Assembly (NCBI GenBank): GCA_026387255.1 | Contig: JAPLMA010000060.1 | Location: 1 to 64,000 of the forward strand | Origin: Candidatus Omnitrophota bacterium | GTDB taxonomy: Bacteria; Omnitrophota; Gorgyraeia; Gygaellales; Profunditerraquicolaceae | Length of the DNA: 64,000 nt | Direction: 5' to 3' | Shown here: positions 61,359-64,000 of the stretch, piece after piece | Numbering within the stretch: the stretch's first letter is position 1 | Layout of the letters: every line of letters starts with the position of its first letter | Notes under the pieces: model-generated | Seen by the model: the letters and a program-made list of their open reading frames with translations, nothing else | Told to the model about the DNA's origin: nothing | Database searches by the model: none | Program-made: the position numbers and the translations under genes

Positions 61359-61670
61359 ATGACTGAAGAAAAAATGCTCACGGTTAGAGATGTGTCAATT
61401 ATATTGGGGGTTTCGGAAAAAGATGTTTTAGATCTAACTGAAAACGGAACGATTCCGGGTTATAAGGTTGGTGGCGTATATTTAAGATTTAAGAAAGAAC
61501 AGGTTGAGCAATACAAAAATAAACAAGGGCTCCTGGAGCCTAAAGCACCTAAGAAAGAAGCTGAGAGTTTAGCAAGCAGGATTGGCGATTTCTTTTATTT
61601 CAATGATTTTTATATTTTTGCCCTAATCTTTGTAGTCCTTTTGGGATACCTGGTTTACCGAGGCCTATAA
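61359..61670 (+). CDS. Membrane-anchored excisionase-type HTH protein
   Basis: 103 residues. Residues 4-52 are an excisionase/MerR-like HTH (MLTVRDVSIILGVSEKDVLD, then GTIPGYKVGGVYLRFKKEQV). A charged linker follows (about 53-78). A single C-terminal membrane helix (FYIFALIFVVLLGYLVYRGL) would make it tail-anchored with the HTH in the cytoplasm. No close named family is recognised. The HTH resembles the C-terminal domain of the bactofilin just upstream, so the pair may act together at the membrane. Confidence 0.75.
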   Translation: MTEEKMLTVRDVSIILGVSEKDVLDLTENGTIPGYKVGGVYLRFKKEQVEQYKNKQGLLEPKAPKKEAESLASRIGDFFYFNDFYIFALIFVVLLGYLVYRGL

Positions 61671-61674
61671 AGCA

Positions 61675-62352
61675 ATGACTACAGGCAAGGGGTTTTGTGA
61701 TTTAGGGTTTGCCAAAATTGATACGCAGAGAAAAAAACGTAAAGGATTTGCGGAAGTTATTTATTGCCCGGGGAAAAACCGCCTGCACTTAGAGAAAATT
61801 GCTAAGAAAATAATTGATTCACACGAAGACCTGCTTTTAACCAAACTTGATAAAACTACATTTTCTTTTTTAAAAAAAACAATCCCGGTTTTAAAATATA
61901 ATCCCCTGGCAAAAATCGGTTATTATTTAAGTAAACCTAAAACCTTATCACCGGGTGTAGTTTTAGTGGTTTCTGCCGGAACAGCGGATATCCCGGTGGC
62001 TGAGGAAGCAATACAAACCCTGTTGGTTATGGGTAATCGGGTCGAAAAACTCTATGATGTCGGTGTAGCCGGAGTGCACCGTTTAATGAGTAATATTAAT
62101 AAATTAAGGAAGGCTCAGGTAATTGTGGTGGTGGCGGGCATGGAAGGGGCTTTAGCCAGTTTAATTAGCGGTTTGGTCAAGGTGCCAATTGTAGCTGTAC
62201 CGACCAGCTGTGGATATGGATCTAGCTTTTCTGGACTGGCTGCACTACTGACTATGTTAAATGGTTGTTCGCCGGGAGTAAGCGTAGTGAATATTGATAA
62301 TGGATTCGGAGCGGGCTATTTTGCCAGTTTAATTAACAACACCCGCCGCTAA
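61675..62352 (+). CDS. larB: LarB-like AIR-carboxylase family protein
   Basis: LarB carboxylates and hydrolyses nicotinate adenine dinucleotide in synthesis of the nickel-pincer cofactor of lactate racemase. 225 residues, with ARG-type start replaced by CDLGFAKIDTQRKKRKGFAE, EVIYCPGK near the N-terminus, VVLVVSAGTADIPVAEEA, YDVGVAGVHRL, VVVVAGMEGALASLISGLV and PIVAVPTSCGYGSSFSGLAA. Its C-terminal half is PurE-like. larC and larE are not in the window. Its location 41 bases before acsC, a gene of a nickel-dependent pathway, is notable. Confidence 0.88.
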   Translation: MTTGKGFCDLGFAKIDTQRKKRKGFAEVIYCPGKNRLHLEKIAKKIIDSHEDLLLTKLDKTTFSFLKKTIPVLKYNPLAKIGYYLSKPKTLSPGVVLVVSAGTADIPVAEEAIQTLLVMGNRVEKLYDVGVAGVHRLMSNINKLRKAQVIVVVAGMEGALASLISGLVKVPIVAVPTSCGYGSSFSGLAALLTMLNGCSPGVSVVNIDNGFGAGYFASLINNTRR

Positions 62353-62393
62353 TTTGTATCGCGGTGTCGTCCAGGTTGGATGAGGAGATAATC

Positions 62394-63725
62394 ATGGCGT
62401 TATCAGGTTTGGATATTTATAAGTTATTGCCTAAAACAAATTGTCGCCAATGTGGTTTAGCCACTTGTCTGGCTTTTGCCATGCAGCTGGCTAAGAAAGC
62501 ATTGCCGATTGAAAAATGCCCTTTTGTTTCGCTTGAGGCAAGAAATACCTTAGTAGCGCAGGCTTTACCACCCATTAAATTAATTACTCTCGGAAATAAC
62601 GAATCGAAATTTGATATTGGTAATGAAACGGTAATGTTTAGGCATGAAGAAAAATTTCGTAATCCGGCCGGGATTGGTTTTATTATTGATGATACTTTAA
62701 CTGATCGCGAAATTAAAGAGCGGCTTAAAAAGATTAACCAATTAAAATTCGAGCGTGTCGGCCAGGAGCTTGGCGTTAACCTGGTTGCCATAAAGCAAAA
62801 TAAAGATGGGGCGCGCTATCTAGAGGCAACTAAGTTGCTTCTAGATAATACTATTTTGCCGATGATGTTAATCAGTAGTGACTTGGTTGCTTTAAAACAA
62901 GCGGCAGTGATCAGCCAGGAGCGTAAACCACTGCTTTATTCTGCGGGAGCGGAAAATTTCGCGCAAATTGGTGCAATCGCTAAAGAATTACAGTTACCAC
63001 TAGTGGTAACTGCGCAGGATATTGGCCAACTTAGCCAGTTAACTTGTGAACTTAACGGCTTAGGAGTAAATGAGCTAATTTTAGATACCGGGATAAAACC
63101 GATCGCGGATAAAATCTGGGATTTAACGCAGCTCCGTCGGCAGGCACTTAAAAAATCAAATCGCGCGTTGGGTTATCCCAGCCTGGCAATTGTCCAGAAA
63201 ACTGACCCCTATGAAGAAGCAATGGAGGCCTGCGCTTACATTGCTAAATATGCCGGGATTGTCCTGATTAAAGGTTTAGCGACCTGGGAGGTTCTTTCAA
63301 TTTTGACCTTGCGACAGAATATTTATACTGATCCGCAAAAACCTTTACAAATCGATCCTAAGCTTTATCCTATTGGGCAAGTGAACCAGAACTCTCCGGT
63401 TTTGATTACGACTAACTTTTCCTTAAGTTATTATACTGTTTTAGGAGAAGTAGAGAGCAGTAAAATACCGGCATATATTTTAAGCGTAGATACTCAAGGC
63501 ATGTCTGTATTGACTGCCTGGGCGGCTGAAAAATTTAATGCTTCGGCAATTACAAAATCATTAGAGAGCTCTGGGGTAAAAGAGGTAATTGAGCACAAAA
63601 ATTTGATTATTCCCGGTTATGTTGCCATGATCAGCGGCGACCTGGAAGATCAATCAGGTTTTAAAATAATTGTGGGCCCTAAAGAAGCAGCCGGGATTCC
63701 CAGTTTTTTGAAAAATTTACAGTAA
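62394..63725 (+). CDS. acsC: Corrinoid iron-sulfur protein large subunit (AcsC/CdhE)
   Basis: Large (gamma) subunit of the CFeSP that carries the methyl group to acetyl-CoA synthase in the Wood-Ljungdahl pathway. The preferred ATG at 62394 has ribosome site GAGGAGA; an in-frame start at 62364 would add 10 residues. The N-terminal [4Fe-4S] motif has Cys17, Cys20, Cys25 and Cys42 (CRQCGLATC and EKCPF). A TIM-barrel domain and the C-terminal cobalamin-binding domain (VLITTNFSLSYYTVLGEVES) follow. It has 443 residues. A hairpin element and a corrinoid-activator gene follow. Confidence 0.92.
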   Translation: MALSGLDIYKLLPKTNCRQCGLATCLAFAMQLAKKALPIEKCPFVSLEARNTLVAQALPPIKLITLGNNESKFDIGNETVMFRHEEKFRNPAGIGFIIDDTLTDREIKERLKKINQLKFERVGQELGVNLVAIKQNKDGARYLEATKLLLDNTILPMMLISSDLVALKQAAVISQERKPLLYSAGAENFAQIGAIAKELQLPLVVTAQDIGQLSQLTCELNGLGVNELILDTGIKPIADKIWDLTQLRRQALKKSNRALGYPSLAIVQKTDPYEEAMEACAYIAKYAGIVLIKGLATWEVLSILTLRQNIYTDPQKPLQIDPKLYPIGQVNQNSPVLITTNFSLSYYTVLGEVESSKIPAYILSVDTQGMSVLTAWAAEKFNASAITKSLESSGVKEVIEHKNLIIPGYVAMISGDLEDQSGFKIIVGPKEAAGIPSFLKNLQ

Positions 63726-63730
63726 CTCTA

Positions 63731-63803
63731 ATTTTGCGGGTCCTGTCTTGGGTATTTTCTAGCGCTGACGCGCTTTAAAAAACACCCAAGCCACCCGCAA
63801 AAT
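63731..63803 (+). ncRNA. Structured element, CCTGTC/GCC internal-loop hairpin, copy 2
   Basis: ATTTTGCGGGT (63731-63741) pairs with ACCCGCAAAAT (63793-63803). The internal loop is CCTGTC (63742-63747) opposite GCC (63790-63792). The inner stem TTGGGT pairs with ACCCAA, extended by TTTT/AAAA after one mismatch. The tip is AGCGC-TGAC-GCGCT. It shares outer stem and loop with 15296-15459 but has a different inner stem. No T run follows, so it is not a standard terminator. It lies between acsC and the activator gene. Confidence 0.65.
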
Positions 63804-63847
63804 CACTTGTTGTCTTTATAAAAAACTGGTAAAAGTTAAGAATAAAA

Positions 63848-64000
63848 ATGCAAAAATTCAAAGTTAAATTTCTTCCTGATAATTTATCTATTACTGTTGA
63901 AAAAGATAAGACCATCCTTGCTGCAGCGATATCGGCGGGTGTCTATATTAATTCTAACTGCGCTGGAGATGGAATTTGCGGGAGATGTAAGGTAGTTGTT
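63848..64000 (+). CDS. Corrinoid activation protein, 5' end (RACo/AcsV-like)
   Basis: A partial gene of 51 codons running off the window. It encodes an N-terminal [2Fe-2S] ferredoxin domain: MQKFKVKFLPDNLSITVEKD, then cysteines Cys38, Cys44 and Cys47 in NSNCAGDGICGRCKV. Directly after acsC this is best explained as the reductive activator of corrinoid proteins, which repairs inactive cob(II)amide to cob(I)amide using an ASKHA ATPase domain that would lie beyond the edge. Other 2Fe-2S ferredoxins are not excluded. Confidence 0.72.
   Translation, partial: MQKFKVKFLPDNLSITVEKDKTILAAAISAGVYINSNCAGDGICGRCKVVV

Noticed and set aside
63731..63803. Ordinary rho-independent terminator after acsC
   Set aside because: The hairpin is strong but lacks a T run on the plus strand, and it shares a conserved internal loop with another element.
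1..64000. CRISPR arrays, prophage, plasmid or restriction-modification genes
   Set aside because: No regularly spaced direct repeats, no integrase, replication initiator, methylase or phage structural gene was seen.

Overview
The window is a densely packed bacterial chromosome segment of about 40 percent GC. Every protein gene except one reads on the plus strand, and many genes overlap by 1 to 30 bases. An LptD-type outer-membrane protein, a second large beta-barrel protein and envelope sugar genes indicate a diderm cell. The segment ends in the carbonyl branch of the Wood-Ljungdahl pathway (corrinoid Fe-S protein and the start of a corrinoid activator). Gene content and style (bactofilin, LarB, DUF1015, many small palindromic repeats) fit an uncultured anaerobe such as Candidatus Omnitrophota. 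That placement is inference, because no 16S rRNA gene is present.

Layout. 1-4349: small membrane ORF, miaB without a TRAM domain, TPR-SPOR envelope protein, miaA, hflX. 4377-9263: heat-shock block, with an HspR-like regulator, a CIRCE operator and hrcA-grpE-dnaK-dnaJ. 9405-13040: FmdB-type zinc ribbon, DUF1015, accD, a UgpC/MalK-type ABC ATPase. 13117-15258: two adjacent broken GGDEF genes. 15259-15790: a gene-free, GC-rich, strongly structured stretch. 15791-24055: ROK kinase, transaldolase-like aldolase, lptD and four nucleotide-sugar genes. 24173-28960: cvpA, NIF3-like, dnaG, rpoD. 29071-31743: a PAS/GGDEF/HD-GYP protein. 31891-34262: carbamoyltransferase, SxtJ and DUF5989 trio. 34489-34985: two tRNA genes, each followed by a hairpin-rich insert and a duplicate of its own 3' part. 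34986-47267: zinc-ribbon protein, RNase H, RNase P RNA, yebC, ruvC, ruvA, scpB, an aromatic amino acid cluster (pheA, hisC-like, DAHP synthase, tyrA), cmk, lepA, lepB, pgsA, plsY. 47436-50577: an unknown small protein and a 916-residue beta-barrel. 50669-53926 (minus): a very large cellobiose-phosphorylase-like protein. 54149-57320: gatCAB. 57320-62352: S41 protease, divergent polysaccharide deacetylase, tsaD, MgtC, bactofilin-HTH fusion, membrane HTH protein, larB. 62394-end: acsC and the 5' end of a corrinoid-activator gene.

Most of the window is housekeeping. The unusual layer is repeats and structured DNA or RNA: (i) the tRNA 3'-end duplications around REP-like hairpins; (ii) perfect palindromes read in frame as protein in grpE, dnaK, gatA and the phosphorylase-like gene; (iii) a hairpin family with a conserved CCTGTC/GCC internal loop and a different but still complementary inner stem in its two copies; (iv) an exact 53-bp tandem duplication that splits a diguanylate cyclase gene; (v) a roughly 220-bp branched inverted-repeat element. 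Promoters are often TTGACA-like with an extended TGn -10 box, and two or more genes look leaderless.
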